A DNA stretch of 64,000 bases from assembly GCF_014358015.1 (NCBI RefSeq), contig NZ_JACONV010000008.1, positions 62,001 to 126,000 on the forward strand. Direction: 5' to 3'. Shown one piece after another: positions 18,985 through 27,845 of the stretch. The notes below the pieces were generated by a model, which saw only the letters and a list, made by a program, of their open reading frames with translations, was not told the DNA's origin and ran no database searches. Positions within the stretch are counted from its first letter, which is position 1. Each line of letters opens with the position of its first letter. A program made the position numbers and the translations under genes. This stretch comes from Pseudomonas triticifolii. Its GTDB lineage: Bacteria; Pseudomonadota; Gammaproteobacteria; Pseudomonadales; Pseudomonadaceae.

Positions 18985-19630
18985 TAATCTGCTCACGCAC
19001 GCAAAACAGCACCAGACCGGCGACGTCGAAGATCTGCAGGCGCTTCATGATCTGCGAGCGATGGGTCTCGACAGTCTTGATGCTCAGGTCCAGCCCTGCG
19101 GCGATTTCCCGCGTGGATTTGCCGCGCACGATTAGCCTCAGAATTTCCAGCTGGCGTGCGGTGAGGTTGTGCTTCTGCTGCGTCGTGGCGGGTTTGTCTG
19201 GGCGCGGACCCTGCAGGGCGCGGTTGATGACGGTGTGAGCGATGGCCGGGCTGAGGTAGCGTTCACCGTTGCGCAACGCTTCCAGTGCCTGCTCCAGCTC
19301 GGTCGCTGTAGCATCCTTGAGCAGGTAGCCGTGGGCGCCTTGCTCCAGGGCGCGCATGATCATGTCCGGCTCGGTATGCATTGACAGGATCAGCACCTTG
19401 CAATCGGGCTGTACCTTGAGCAACTGCTCAAGGGCGTCGAGTCCGTCGACCTCCTTCATGAAAATGTCCAGCAGGATGATGTCGGGCTTCAGGCGCTGCG
19501 CCAGATCCGAGAGGTGCACGCCGTCGGCCGCTTCACCGACGATGGTGTAGCCGGGAATGTCTGACACCAGCGCGCGGACGCCGGCTCTGATCAGTGAGTG
19601 GTCATCGACCAGTAACAGAGTGCAGGTCAT
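18968..19630 (-). CDS. NarL/FixJ-family response regulator
   Basis: 220 residues. A receiver domain (1-120) has the acidic pair Asp9/Asp10, phospho-acceptor Asp55 in LLDIFMKEVDG, and the conserved Lys in LLKDAT. A LuxR-type HTH follows (about 152-205, LTARQLEILRLIVRGKSTREIA and TVETHRSQIMKRL). It is the DNA-binding partner of the histidine kinase whose stop it overlaps by four bases. The regulated genes are unknown. Its 3' end runs 17 bases into the convergent lipid kinase gene, so the two transcripts overlap. Confidence 0.9.
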   Translation of the reverse strand: MTCTLLLVDDHSLIRAGVRALVSDIPGYTIVGEAADGVHLSDLAQRLKPDIILLDIFMKEVDGLDALEQLLKVQPDCKVLILSMHTEPDMIMRALEQGAHGYLLKDATATELEQALEALRNGERYLSPAIAHTVINRALQGPRPDKPATTQQKHNLTARQLEILRLIVRGKSTREIAAGLDLSIKTVETHRSQIMKRLQIFDVAGLVLFCVREQIISLDD

Positions 19631-20520
19631 TGTCGCTTCTTGTGTGAGTGAGCTCGATTATCTGTGCGAGGAGCCCAGGGAAACAATACGTCGATCCGGG
19701 TGCCTGATCCGGGGCTGCTGTACAGCGACCAGGACCCGTCCAGCAGAAGCACGCGCTCACGCATGCCTGACAGTCCACTTTGGCCTTGCTGTGCAAGCCG
19801 GGTCGCAGGGTCGAAGCCTGTGCCGTCATCAGTAATCAACAGCGACAACCCGGCGGGCAGTCGTTGAATGCGTACGAGCAGATTTTTCGCATGGGCGTGT
19901 CGAAGTATGTTGGTCACCGCTTCCTGAGTGACGCGGTAAGCTGCCATGGCCATTTCTTCGGGAATGCCCGTCAACCGCTGTTTGCATTCCAGGCTCCAGC
20001 TGATGTGGCTGTTGGCCAGAACTGACACCAGATGAGCGCGCAAGCCCGCTTCCAGCCCCAGGCTCGACAGCTGACGCGGGTTGAGGATTGCAGACAGGTC
20101 GCGCACCTTTTCCAGTGTCTCTACAAGCGTGCCAGTGAGCTGTTCGGCAGGGGGATGAAGTTCGGCAGGCAGTCGACGTTGCAACCAGGCGCATTGCAAC
20201 TGTGCGGCCGTCAGCATCTGGCCGATATCATCATGAAGCTCCCGGCTGAGTCGATGACGCTCTGTTTCCTGCACTTCAAGCATTCGTTCGGCCAGTTCGC
20301 GAGGCTGCAATTGAATCAGCTGGCTGGATCGCCATTGGTACAGCCAGACCGTCACGAACGTGATCAGATTGAGCCCTAGAAGACTGGCTGAAAGTTCATA
20401 GGCATTTATGTACAGCGCGATATTGGCGAAAGCGGCCACCATGCACAGCACGCCCGTAGCCCACGCAATGATTCTGGAGCGCGAAGGCTTGAGCGGTAGG
20501 TACCTGGAACTGGCATGCAT
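19627..20520 (-). CDS. Sensor histidine kinase, NarX/DegS (HisKA_3) type
   Basis: 297 residues. Two N-terminal membrane helices (about 17-37 and 44-63) are separated by only a few residues, so there is almost no periplasmic sensor. The dimerisation box ETERHRLSRELHDDIGQML has the phospho-acceptor His96. A HATPase_c domain follows, with QEAVTNILRHAHA, ITDDGTGFDP and GLSGMRERV. The signal is therefore likely to be membrane-borne or cytoplasmic. It is upstream of and overlaps its response regulator (ATGA), so they form one unit. Confidence 0.9.
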   Translation of the reverse strand: MHASSRYLPLKPSRSRIIAWATGVLCMVAAFANIALYINAYELSASLLGLNLITFVTVWLYQWRSSQLIQLQPRELAERMLEVQETERHRLSRELHDDIGQMLTAAQLQCAWLQRRLPAELHPPAEQLTGTLVETLEKVRDLSAILNPRQLSSLGLEAGLRAHLVSVLANSHISWSLECKQRLTGIPEEMAMAAYRVTQEAVTNILRHAHAKNLLVRIQRLPAGLSLLITDDGTGFDPATRLAQQGQSGLSGMRERVLLLDGSWSLYSSPGSGTRIDVLFPWAPRTDNRAHSHKKRQ

Positions 20521-20745
20521 GACAGATGGCGCCGTAAAGATTCATGACCGATAGCTGTATGAATTGATATCACAGTGCTATCGGATAACGAGTGAATAAC
20601 TGTTCAAGTATATTCAAAGCATGGGGATACGGCACCTTCACTCTTTACAGTCACTTTCGATCAGTGGCATTGCACAAGATAACAGGCATCTCTCCCGGCA
20701 AATGAGTGAGGCATTACGGTTGTCGGAACGAGCGGGAATACCGGC

Positions 20746-21177
20746 CTAACCCCGTGTGTGATCCGGAGTGGCGGGAGGTTGAGCGGAAAGACTGGCAAGG
20801 CGATGCAGTAACATCTGCTGTTCCTCGTTATCCATGATCAGCTCGCCGGTCCGGGGATCAAGAAGTTCCAGTTGCCAGGAAATCAGCGAGAGACAGCTTT
20901 TCAACGTGCTCAGTGTTTCCAGTGACAGACCCTCTGAACAGCCCGTGTCGTCGAGCAGGCTGCGCAACTGGCGAGAGAAGTCGGCGATGCACTGCACCGA
21001 GGCGGTATCGGCCTTTTCAGCCAGCAGACGCAATGATCTCAGCAGGCAATCGATGGCGTCTTCGTCATGACCAATCAATTCAAGGTGTGAAAGACACTCT
21101 TCCGATTTGTAGAGAAGAGCCTGGGACTCGATCAGAAACTGATCATGTTTCTGGTGCCAATCGTTGCTGCTCAGCAT
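20746..21177 (-). CDS. Uncharacterised helical protein, possibly HPt-like without the histidine
   Basis: 143 residues, not recognised with confidence. It is mostly helical and acidic; a central part (about 65-95, LLRSLRLLAEKADTASVQCIADFSRQL) has the spacing of a histidine phosphotransfer bundle, but no HxxKG motif is present. Any HPt relation is therefore only a shape-based guess. Its ATG lies one base after the stop of the small gene upstream, so the two are probably translated together. They lie between a two-component system and cheV, which suggests a link to signalling or motility. Confidence 0.6.
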   Translation of the reverse strand: MLSSNDWHQKHDQFLIESQALLYKSEECLSHLELIGHDEDAIDCLLRSLRLLAEKADTASVQCIADFSRQLRSLLDDTGCSEGLSLETLSTLKSCLSLISWQLELLDPRTGELIMDNEEQQMLLHRLASLSAQPPATPDHTRG

Positions 21178-21461
21178 CCTTTAACTCCACACATCATGGA
21201 TAGCGAACGTCCGTCCGCGGCGAATGGCTGACAGTAAATGTCGATTTCATCTGAAAGTCTGTAGGCCTTTTCCGAATGTATCTCGATGATGTCGTATTGA
21301 TGTTCATCGAGTGTCGCTTCGGAGAATTCCACCCCCGTACCCGTGATTGAATCACGCAGTATGTGGTGTGCAACGACGTCCCGAATATCTGAAATAACGA
21401 TAGCTGCCGGGTTGGCCGAATGCGAGGGCTGGAACGCTGACAAAAGCCTGACTCCATTCAT
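21171..21461 (-). CDS. Small uncharacterised protein upstream of the HPt-like gene
   Basis: 96 residues with no recognised domain, no signal peptide and no membrane segment. It contains two cysteines near the C-terminus (MMCGVKGC). The stop codon (21171-21173) lies just upstream of the ATG of the next gene (21175-21177), and the coding frames overlap as a translationally coupled pair. The ribosome-binding site is weak. A second ATG three codons further on is not in this frame. Coding status rests mainly on the coupling and on the lack of a better frame on either strand. Confidence 0.5.
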   Translation of the reverse strand: MNGVRLLSAFQPSHSANPAAIVISDIRDVVAHHILRDSITGTGVEFSEATLDEHQYDIIEIHSEKAYRLSDEIDIYCQPFAADGRSLSMMCGVKGC

Positions 21462-21505
21462 GCAATGAGAATGGCGTCACAATAGTGGCAATAGGATACC
21501 GATCA

Positions 21506-21524
21506 TATCAGGATGTCCCTGATA
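21506..21524. promoter_or_regulatory. Palindrome between the small gene pair and cheV
   Basis: TATCAGG-ATGTC-CCTGATA is a perfect 7-5-7 inverted repeat, 45 bases upstream of the 96-residue gene and divergent from cheV. No U-tract follows. It looks like an operator for a dimeric regulator rather than a terminator. Confidence 0.4.
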
Positions 21525-21683
21525 GACATTAGGGCTCACCCCTAGTACGCAACAGAGGAATCTTGCTTTGCGGGGAGGCGGTGATGAGTGATTTTGTCAT
21601 CGCGAGGCACCTCTTGACTGCGACATCAGTAAAGCATGATGGTAATGTGACATCAATGGTCGCGAATAGCCTTTCATCGCCAT

Positions 21684-21710
21684 TAAGGTCCGGCTCGTTT
21701 CAGCCGATAC
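21684..21710 (+). promoter_or_regulatory. Sigma-28 (FliA) type promoter of cheV
   Basis: TAAGGTCC, 11 bases, then GCCGATAC closely matches the sigma-28 consensus TAAAGTTT-N11-GCCGATAA (the -10 box matches 7 of 8 and the spacer is exact). It ends 42 bases before the cheV ATG, and sigma-28 control of cheV is usual in pseudomonads. Confidence 0.75.
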
Positions 21711-21752
21711 ACGTTTAGCAGACTCATCGTGACCAACGCTTCAGGAGCTAAA

Positions 21753-22685
21753 ATGGCAGGCATTCTCGACACAGTAGATCAACGCACACAGCTGGTGGGC
21801 GAGAATCGCCTGGAAATCCTCATGTTTCGCCTTGCCGGTCGGCAGTTATTCGCGATCAACGTGTTCAAGGTCCAGGAAGTGCTGCAGCTCCCCAAGCTGA
21901 CGCTTATGCCGCAACGACACTCTTTCGTATGCGGAGTCGTCAACCTGCGTGGCCAGACCCTGCCGGTGATCGACCTGTCTCAGGCCATCGGCATGCGTCC
22001 GCTGGTACCGGGGCCAGGCAGCACCATCATCGTGACGGAGTACAACCGCTCCGTTCAGGCATTCCTGGTCGGCGGCGTGGACCGTATCGTCAACATGAAC
22101 TGGGACGCGATCATGCCACCGCCTGCCAGTGCCGGCCGTCAGCACTACCTGACCGCCATCAGCAAGGTTGATGACCAGTTGGTAGAAATCATCGACGTCG
22201 AGAAGGTCCTGGCCGAAATCGTGCCTTACAACGCCAAGGTGTCCCGCGAGAAGCTGGAAGACCCTGTGCTCGAAGATGCACGCGGTCGGGAGATTCTGCT
22301 GGTCGACGACTCCAAGGTCGCCTTGTCCCAGTTGCGTGACACGCTTTCGCAACTCGGCCTGAAGCTACACGTGGCCAGCGATGGCCTCAAGGCCTTGAAC
22401 ATGCTCAAGGGCTGGGCTGACGCCGGCGAGGACGTGCATAAGAAACTGCTGATGGTGTTCACCGACGCTGAAATGCCAGAAATGGACGGCTATCGTCTGA
22501 CCACCGAGATTCGCAACGACCCCCGTTTGCGCGCCTTGTACATCGTCCTGCACACCTCGCTGTCAGGAAGCTTCAACGAATCGATGGTGAAAAAGGTCGG
22601 TTGTGACAACTTCCTGTCCAAATTCCAGCCCGACAAGCTGGTTGAGGTCGTGCGTGAGCGTTTGGTGATGCTCGCCAACAGCTGA
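21753..22685 (+). CDS. cheV: Chemotaxis coupling protein CheV
   Basis: 310 residues: a CheW-like domain (about 15-165, EILMFRLAGRQLFAINVFKVQEVL) and a C-terminal receiver domain (188-310, REILLVDDSKVA) with Asp238 (VFTDAEMPEMDGY) as phospho-acceptor. CheV links chemoreceptors to CheA, and phosphorylation tunes adaptation. The frame is open eight codons upstream, but ATG 21753 has AGGAGC before it and gives the conserved N-terminus MAGILDTVDQRTQLVG. It stands as a single gene behind a sigma-28-type promoter. Confidence 0.93.
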   Translation: MAGILDTVDQRTQLVGENRLEILMFRLAGRQLFAINVFKVQEVLQLPKLTLMPQRHSFVCGVVNLRGQTLPVIDLSQAIGMRPLVPGPGSTIIVTEYNRSVQAFLVGGVDRIVNMNWDAIMPPPASAGRQHYLTAISKVDDQLVEIIDVEKVLAEIVPYNAKVSREKLEDPVLEDARGREILLVDDSKVALSQLRDTLSQLGLKLHVASDGLKALNMLKGWADAGEDVHKKLLMVFTDAEMPEMDGYRLTTEIRNDPRLRALYIVLHTSLSGSFNESMVKKVGCDNFLSKFQPDKLVEVVRERLVMLANS

Positions 22686-22785
22686 CGACCTGTTCGTCTA
22701 TAGATCCAGGCTGCCTGTCGGGTGGTTGTTCGTATAAGCTTTGCCGCTCACGTCAAAGCTTATCGAGCCACCCAAGGATCAGGTC

Positions 22786-23595
22786 ATGCTGCGTCTGCGC
22801 GCCCTCTATCGTTATCCTCTCAAATCCTGCAAGTCGGAAATCCTGCAGCGAGCGTCGTTCGACGGACTTGGACTGTCTGGTGACCGGCGCTGGATGCTGG
22901 TTGAGGAGAGCACTGGCCGTTTCCTGACCCAGCGCGCAGTCGCTCACATGTCGCAACTGTCGGTGCTCTGGAACGCCAGCAGCGGTGTGACGCTCAGTGC
23001 GCCTGGCTTCGCGCCGCTTGATGTCGCCGTGCCGGCTGATGTTCCGGATAATCTGCGCGGCGTGACTGTCTGGCGAGATTCGCTGCAGGTGCCCGATGCG
23101 GGTGAAGAGGCGGCCGAGTGGGTCAGCCGCTTTATCGGCAAGCCGACGCGCATGGTCTACATGCCGGTTGAACGCGCCCGCTGGCTGCCCGGCGGCTACG
23201 GTTCCAGCGATAACCGGGTCAATTTTGCCGACGGCTTTCCGCTACTGCTCATTGGTCAGGGTTCGCTCGACGATCTGTCTGCCAGGCTTGGCAGGGATGT
23301 GGAAATGCTGCGCTTCAGGCCCAATCTGGTGATCGAAGGCGCCGAGGCGTTCGCCGAGGACAACTGGAAGCGCATCCGCATTGGCGCGATGGAGTTCCAG
23401 TTGCTCAAGCCCTGTGCGCGCTGCATTCTCACCACCATAGACCCTGCCACCGGCGAGCGCAGTCCCGACCGCGAACCTTTCGCCACCCTCAAGACGTACC
23501 GCGAGGTCGAGGGCAACGTCATGTTCGGCCAGAACATGGTCAATGTCGGGCCAGGTGAGCTTGAGGTGGGCATGGACGTGGAAGTGCTGGAATAA
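22786..23595 (+). CDS. MOSC-domain protein, YcbX-like
   Basis: 269 residues with an N-terminal MOSC_N beta-barrel domain (LYRYPLKSCKSEILQ, GDRRWMLV) and a C-terminal MOSC domain (about 125-265) holding the conserved cysteine in LLKPCARCILTTIDP. YcbX-type proteins use molybdenum cofactor and detoxify N-hydroxylated bases or similar compounds, together with a reductase. Such a reductase domain (2Fe-2S) is absent here. A TTG start 15 codons upstream is possible, but ATG 22786 has AAGGA before it and matches the family start. Confidence 0.88.
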   Translation: MLRLRALYRYPLKSCKSEILQRASFDGLGLSGDRRWMLVEESTGRFLTQRAVAHMSQLSVLWNASSGVTLSAPGFAPLDVAVPADVPDNLRGVTVWRDSLQVPDAGEEAAEWVSRFIGKPTRMVYMPVERARWLPGGYGSSDNRVNFADGFPLLLIGQGSLDDLSARLGRDVEMLRFRPNLVIEGAEAFAEDNWKRIRIGAMEFQLLKPCARCILTTIDPATGERSPDREPFATLKTYREVEGNVMFGQNMVNVGPGELEVGMDVEVLE

Positions 23596-23661
23596 TTACC
23601 GGATACGCCGTTTATGGCATCCCTGACGTGACTCAACGACGGTATCGGTATAGATGATCCT

Positions 23662-23692
23662 CAAGCGCGTACCCATGCAGGGTACGCGCTTG
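23662..23692. terminator. Strong hairpin between convergent genes
   Basis: CAAGCGCGTACCC pairs perfectly with GGGTACGCGCTTG around the loop ATGCA (13-bp stem). It lies between the convergent MOSC and slt genes. There is no long U-tract on either side, so termination in both directions is probable but not certain. Confidence 0.6.
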
Positions 23693-23735
23693 CAGTGACG
23701 GGCGCAGGGCGATGAGCGTAGAAGCTCAGTCCGCT

Positions 23736-25664
23736 TCAGAGATCGTCAAAAAACCGCTCATGCCAGTCCACCAGCGGCTGGGGGGAGTTGAGTTTCTGGC
23801 CGTAAATCACTGAGTAAGACAGCACGTTCTGTACGTACTGACGGGTTTCGTCGAACGGGATGCTCTCCACCCACACATCGAAGGCCAGGTGGTTGGCGCC
23901 CTTGAGCCATTGGCGTACGCGGCCTGGACCGGCGTTGTAGGCGGCGGAGGCGAGCACGCGATTACCATTGAACTGACCGTGCACCGAACTCAGGTAGGCG
24001 GCGCCAAGCTGGATGTTGGTGTCCGGGTCGAGCACCTGCTGCGGTGAGGCCAGCGGGATACTGAACTTGCGAGCGGTTTCCTTGGCAGTCGCGGGCATCA
24101 ACTGCATCAGGCCGCTGGCGCCGACGCCTGAGCGTGCATCGTCCATGAAGGCACTTTCCTGGCGGGTGATCGCGAATACCCAGCTGGAATGCAGGCCGCG
24201 GATCTTGGCTTCGCGGACCAGTGTGTCGCGGTGCGCCATCGGGAAACGGATATCCAGGTCGTCCCAGTACTGCGCCTGGCTGATGGTGCGGATCGCCGGG
24301 AAATACCATTTCAGGTCGTAGGCCAGCTTGGCCTGGGCGACCATTTCATCGCGGTTGAACAGGCGGCTGACGTGGTACCACTCGCGTCGGCCATCGACGA
24401 TCTCGCCACGGTCATGAAATTCCAGCGCGCGGCGTACACCCGGTGTATTGCGAACCTTGTTGATCAACGCCTGACTCAGTACCAGCGGCTTGTTGTTCAA
24501 CTGATAAGGGCTCTGGGTGCGGTCGGCAGCCAGAAAACCGTAGAAATCGCGCTCTTTGGCCACGTCCTTGTAAAGCGCCGCAATAAGTGGGCTGTTGGGT
24601 TGGGCCAGTTCAAGCGCTCGGGCTTCCCAGTAACGCCAGCGGTTGGTGCTGGCCAGATCCTTGGGCAGGCGGCGCGCCAGTTCGTAGGCATCTTCCCAGC
24701 GACCCAGGCGCAGCAACAGGCGCATGCGCCATTCAGTCACGGTATCGTCGCGCAGATCAGGGTCATATTTGGTCATGACCTCCAGTGCGCGATCATCGTA
24801 GCGACGCGCCAGCGTCAGGCCGATCTCCTTGGCGATTTCCACCTGCTCTTCGCGGGAGAAATGCATGGTGATCGCGTAGCTGTCCAGCATCGCCAAGGCT
24901 TTCTGCGGGTCCTGGCGCGCCAGTCGACGCAGGCCGAGGCCCACCACGTCGGACATCGCTTCATCCACGGGCACGAACTGTCCGGGGTTGTTGATCATTT
25001 CTGGTTTTTGCGCAACCGCGACCAGCAGTTTGCCTTGCGGTGCCAGCGAGTTGAGGCTGTTGACCAGTGTATTGGCCAGGCTGTAGTTACGAGCCTGAGC
25101 CGCCAGCTTGGCTCGCTGCCAACGTTTCTGTTCGGTCAACTGGCCGGCCGCAGCCCATTGAGCGAAGAACCCGTCGCAGGCCCCCGGCAAGGTCTTGCTG
25201 GTCATCCAGAGCTTCTCGGCACTGGCGTAACCTTCGGCGCGCTTGTTGTTGTTCAGCAGGTACTGGCCGTACAGGCAGTCCAGTTCGACAAAATTCATCT
25301 TGGGATCGTAGTACTTCACGAACGGTTGCCAGTCGCCGCGCTCGGCCAGCCAGCGCAACCAACGCAACTTCATCCAGTTGGCCTGGGGAAGGTCGCCGTG
25401 CTCGGCGAGAAATTTCTCGATCTCGGCATTGCTGGCGGTTTTCAGACGCGCGGTCAGCTCGTCGTACTCCAGATATGGCTCCAGCGGGTAGTCGGCGAGG
25501 GCAGAGCTGTACATCTGATAGGGGCCGGAGTCGCCCTTGGCCAGTGCGCGTTTTGCCTCGTCGTAGTATTTGCGTTGTTGGGTGATATCGACCGCATGAG
25601 CAGACTGGACGGCGGTAGCGGAGAGGAGCAGGCACGATAAAAAGCTGAACAAACGACTGCGCAT
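23736..25664 (-). CDS. slt: Soluble lytic murein transglycosylase
   Basis: 642 residues with a signal peptide (about 1-24, ending QSAHA), a long superhelical U-domain (about 30-450), and a C-terminal lysozyme-like domain. The latter has the catalytic glutamate in AITRQESAFM, then GLMQLMPATAKETA and ASAAYNAGPGRVRQW. It cleaves peptidoglycan glycan strands in the periplasm, releasing anhydro-muropeptides. NagZ, further along in the window, acts on these later. The frame is open 20 codons upstream, but ATG 25664 has CGGAAG before it and opens the signal peptide. Confidence 0.93.
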   Translation of the reverse strand: MRSRLFSFLSCLLLSATAVQSAHAVDITQQRKYYDEAKRALAKGDSGPYQMYSSALADYPLEPYLEYDELTARLKTASNAEIEKFLAEHGDLPQANWMKLRWLRWLAERGDWQPFVKYYDPKMNFVELDCLYGQYLLNNNKRAEGYASAEKLWMTSKTLPGACDGFFAQWAAAGQLTEQKRWQRAKLAAQARNYSLANTLVNSLNSLAPQGKLLVAVAQKPEMINNPGQFVPVDEAMSDVVGLGLRRLARQDPQKALAMLDSYAITMHFSREEQVEIAKEIGLTLARRYDDRALEVMTKYDPDLRDDTVTEWRMRLLLRLGRWEDAYELARRLPKDLASTNRWRYWEARALELAQPNSPLIAALYKDVAKERDFYGFLAADRTQSPYQLNNKPLVLSQALINKVRNTPGVRRALEFHDRGEIVDGRREWYHVSRLFNRDEMVAQAKLAYDLKWYFPAIRTISQAQYWDDLDIRFPMAHRDTLVREAKIRGLHSSWVFAITRQESAFMDDARSGVGASGLMQLMPATAKETARKFSIPLASPQQVLDPDTNIQLGAAYLSSVHGQFNGNRVLASAAYNAGPGRVRQWLKGANHLAFDVWVESIPFDETRQYVQNVLSYSVIYGQKLNSPQPLVDWHERFFDDL

Positions 25665-25868
25665 GAGACTTCCGAGCAGATGAGTCGTGAAAAGTGCGGC
25701 TAGCTTAGCCTTTTGCCAGCTCATGGTGAAAGCACTCCCGACGACGTTGTCTCATGTAGAAATAATTAGCCGTTATAAAGAGAGGGCGATGCTGACGGCC
25801 CCTGCGACGAATCCCGACATCCACCGGCTATCTCAGGTAGAATGCGCGCCCGGTTTTTGGAGAAGCTC

Positions 25869-27779
25869 ATGACCCTGCTCAAATTCAGCGATGTGTCCCT
25901 TGCTTTCGGCGCCATGCCGTTATTGGACAAGGTGTCCTGGCAGATCGCCCGTGGTGAGCGGGTGTGCATCATTGGCCGCAACGGCACTGGCAAATCCAGC
26001 ATGCTGAAGCTGGTCAAAGGCGTTCAGAAGCCCGATGAAGGCGCTGTCTGGCGCGCTCCGGGCCTCAAGATTGGCGAATTGCCCCAGGAATTACCGGTTG
26101 CCGACGGACGGACGGTGTTCGACGTGGTGGCCGAGGGCCTGGACGGCGTTGGCGCATTGCTCGCCGAATACCACCATCTGGCTCAGAACTGCGTGACCGA
26201 GGAAGACCTCAACAAGCTCATGCATGTGCAGCAGGACCTCGAAGCCCGCGATGGCTGGCGCTTGCAGCAATTGGTCGAAAGCACCCTCAGTCGTCTGCAG
26301 TTGCCTGCCGACAAGACCCTGGCCGAGCTGTCCGGCGGCTGGCGTCGCCGTGTTCTGCTGGCTCAGGCACTGGTTTCAGAACCTGATCTGCTGCTGCTCG
26401 ACGAACCGACCAACCACCTGGACATCGGTGCAATCGCCTGGCTTGAAGAAGCCCTCAAGGATTTCCAGGGTGCCGTGTTGTTCATTACGCACGACCGTGC
26501 ATTCCTGCAGAACCTGGCGACCCGTATTCTGGAACTGGATCGTGGCGGCCTGATCGATTGGGACGGCGACTACGCCAGCTTCCTCGTGCACAAGGAAGCG
26601 GCTTTGGCGGCCGAAGAGACCGCCAACGCACTGTTCGACAAGCGTCTGGCCCAGGAAGAAGTCTGGATTCGCCAGGGCATCAAGGCCCGTCGTACCCGTA
26701 ATGAAGGCCGTGTGCGCGCCCTGAAAGAGCTACGCGTTGAGCGCAGCGAGCGCCGCGAACGAACCGGCAAGGCCAACATCCAGCTCGACACGGCCGAGAA
26801 ATCCGGCAAGCAGGTCATGGTGCTGGACAACGTCAGTTTCGCACACCCGGGCGGCCCGATGCTCATCAAGGACTTCTCCATGGTCCTGCAGCGCGAAGAC
26901 CGTATCGGTCTGTTGGGTGCCAACGGTACCGGCAAGACCACGCTGCTCAAACTGATGCTGGACAACCTGCAGCCAACCGGCGGCAAGGTGGAAGTGGGTA
27001 CGCGTCTGGACGTTGCCTACTTCGACCAGTTGCGTCACCAGCTCGATCTGGAAAAGACCGTGATCGACAACGTGGCCGAAGGCCGCGACTTCATCGATAT
27101 CGATGGGCAGAGCCGTCACGTACTGAGCTACCTGGGTGACTTCCTGTTCAGTCCGCAGCGCGCACGCACGCCGGTCAAGGCGCTGTCCGGTGGCGAGCGG
27201 GCCCGTCTGTTGCTGGCGAAGTTGTTCAGCAAGCCGGCGAACCTGCTGGTCCTTGACGAACCGACCAACGACCTGGACGTTGAGACCCTTGAGCTGCTTG
27301 AAGAAGTGCTGTTGACCTTCAAGGGCACGGTACTGATGGTCAGTCACGACCGGGCATTCCTCGACAACGTCGTCACCAGCACGCTGGTATTCGAAGGCGA
27401 GGGCAAGGTGCGCGAGTATGTGGGGGGTTATCAGGACTGGCTGCGTCAGGGCGGTTCTCCGCGCCTGCTGGGTGTGGCTGATACCAAGTCAGGCAAGGCC
27501 GAGCTGGCCAGTGCTGTCGTCCAGGCTGCTCCGGTAGCCGCTCAGGACATGCCGGTTGCCAAGAAGAAACTCAGTTACAAGCACCAGCGTGAGCTGGAAG
27601 CCTTGCCGGGTCAGATCGACGAAGTTGAAGGCAAGATGGCGGCTCTGACGGCTGAAATGGCTGCGCCGGGTTTCTATCAGCAGCCAGCCGAGCAGACCAC
27701 TGCGGCACTGGCTCAGATGGAAAGTCTGCAGGGCGAGCTGGATGCGTTGCTGGAGCGCTGGGCCGAACTGGACGAGTGA
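25869..27779 (+). CDS. uup: ABC-F family ATPase Uup
   Basis: 636 residues with two ABC domains: Walker A GRNGTGKSS (first) and GANGTGKTT (second), signatures ELSGGWRRR and ALSGGERAR, and Walker B LLLLDEPTNHLD and LLVLDEPTNDLD. A linker of about 60 charged residues lies between them, and a C-terminal coiled coil (about 560-636) is the Uup-type DNA-binding tail. There is no membrane part. Uup acts on ribosomes and affects precise excision of transposons. ATG 25869 with a GGAG site (TTTGGAG) is preferred over an upstream ATG at 25842. Confidence 0.93.
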   Translation: MTLLKFSDVSLAFGAMPLLDKVSWQIARGERVCIIGRNGTGKSSMLKLVKGVQKPDEGAVWRAPGLKIGELPQELPVADGRTVFDVVAEGLDGVGALLAEYHHLAQNCVTEEDLNKLMHVQQDLEARDGWRLQQLVESTLSRLQLPADKTLAELSGGWRRRVLLAQALVSEPDLLLLDEPTNHLDIGAIAWLEEALKDFQGAVLFITHDRAFLQNLATRILELDRGGLIDWDGDYASFLVHKEAALAAEETANALFDKRLAQEEVWIRQGIKARRTRNEGRVRALKELRVERSERRERTGKANIQLDTAEKSGKQVMVLDNVSFAHPGGPMLIKDFSMVLQREDRIGLLGANGTGKTTLLKLMLDNLQPTGGKVEVGTRLDVAYFDQLRHQLDLEKTVIDNVAEGRDFIDIDGQSRHVLSYLGDFLFSPQRARTPVKALSGGERARLLLAKLFSKPANLLVLDEPTNDLDVETLELLEEVLLTFKGTVLMVSHDRAFLDNVVTSTLVFEGEGKVREYVGGYQDWLRQGGSPRLLGVADTKSGKAELASAVVQAAPVAAQDMPVAKKKLSYKHQRELEALPGQIDEVEGKMAALTAEMAAPGFYQQPAEQTTAALAQMESLQGELDALLERWAELDE

Positions 27780-27800
27780 TCGTCTGACTCGTCAGGCAAT

Positions 27801-27829
27801 AAAAAGCCCGGATCATGTCCGGGCTTTTT
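27801..27829. terminator. Bidirectional rho-independent terminator
   Basis: AAAAAGCCCGGA-TCATG-TCCGGGCTTTTT is a perfect 12-bp stem with A/T runs on both sides, between the convergent ends of uup (27779) and the universal stress protein gene (27846). Confidence 0.92.
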
Positions 27830-27845
27830 AGGTGTTACCCCGAGC

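Noticed and set aside
24189..25640. 483-codon plus-strand ORF antisense to slt
   Set aside because: It is a shadow of the high-GC slt gene; the opposite strand encodes a complete, recognisable enzyme.
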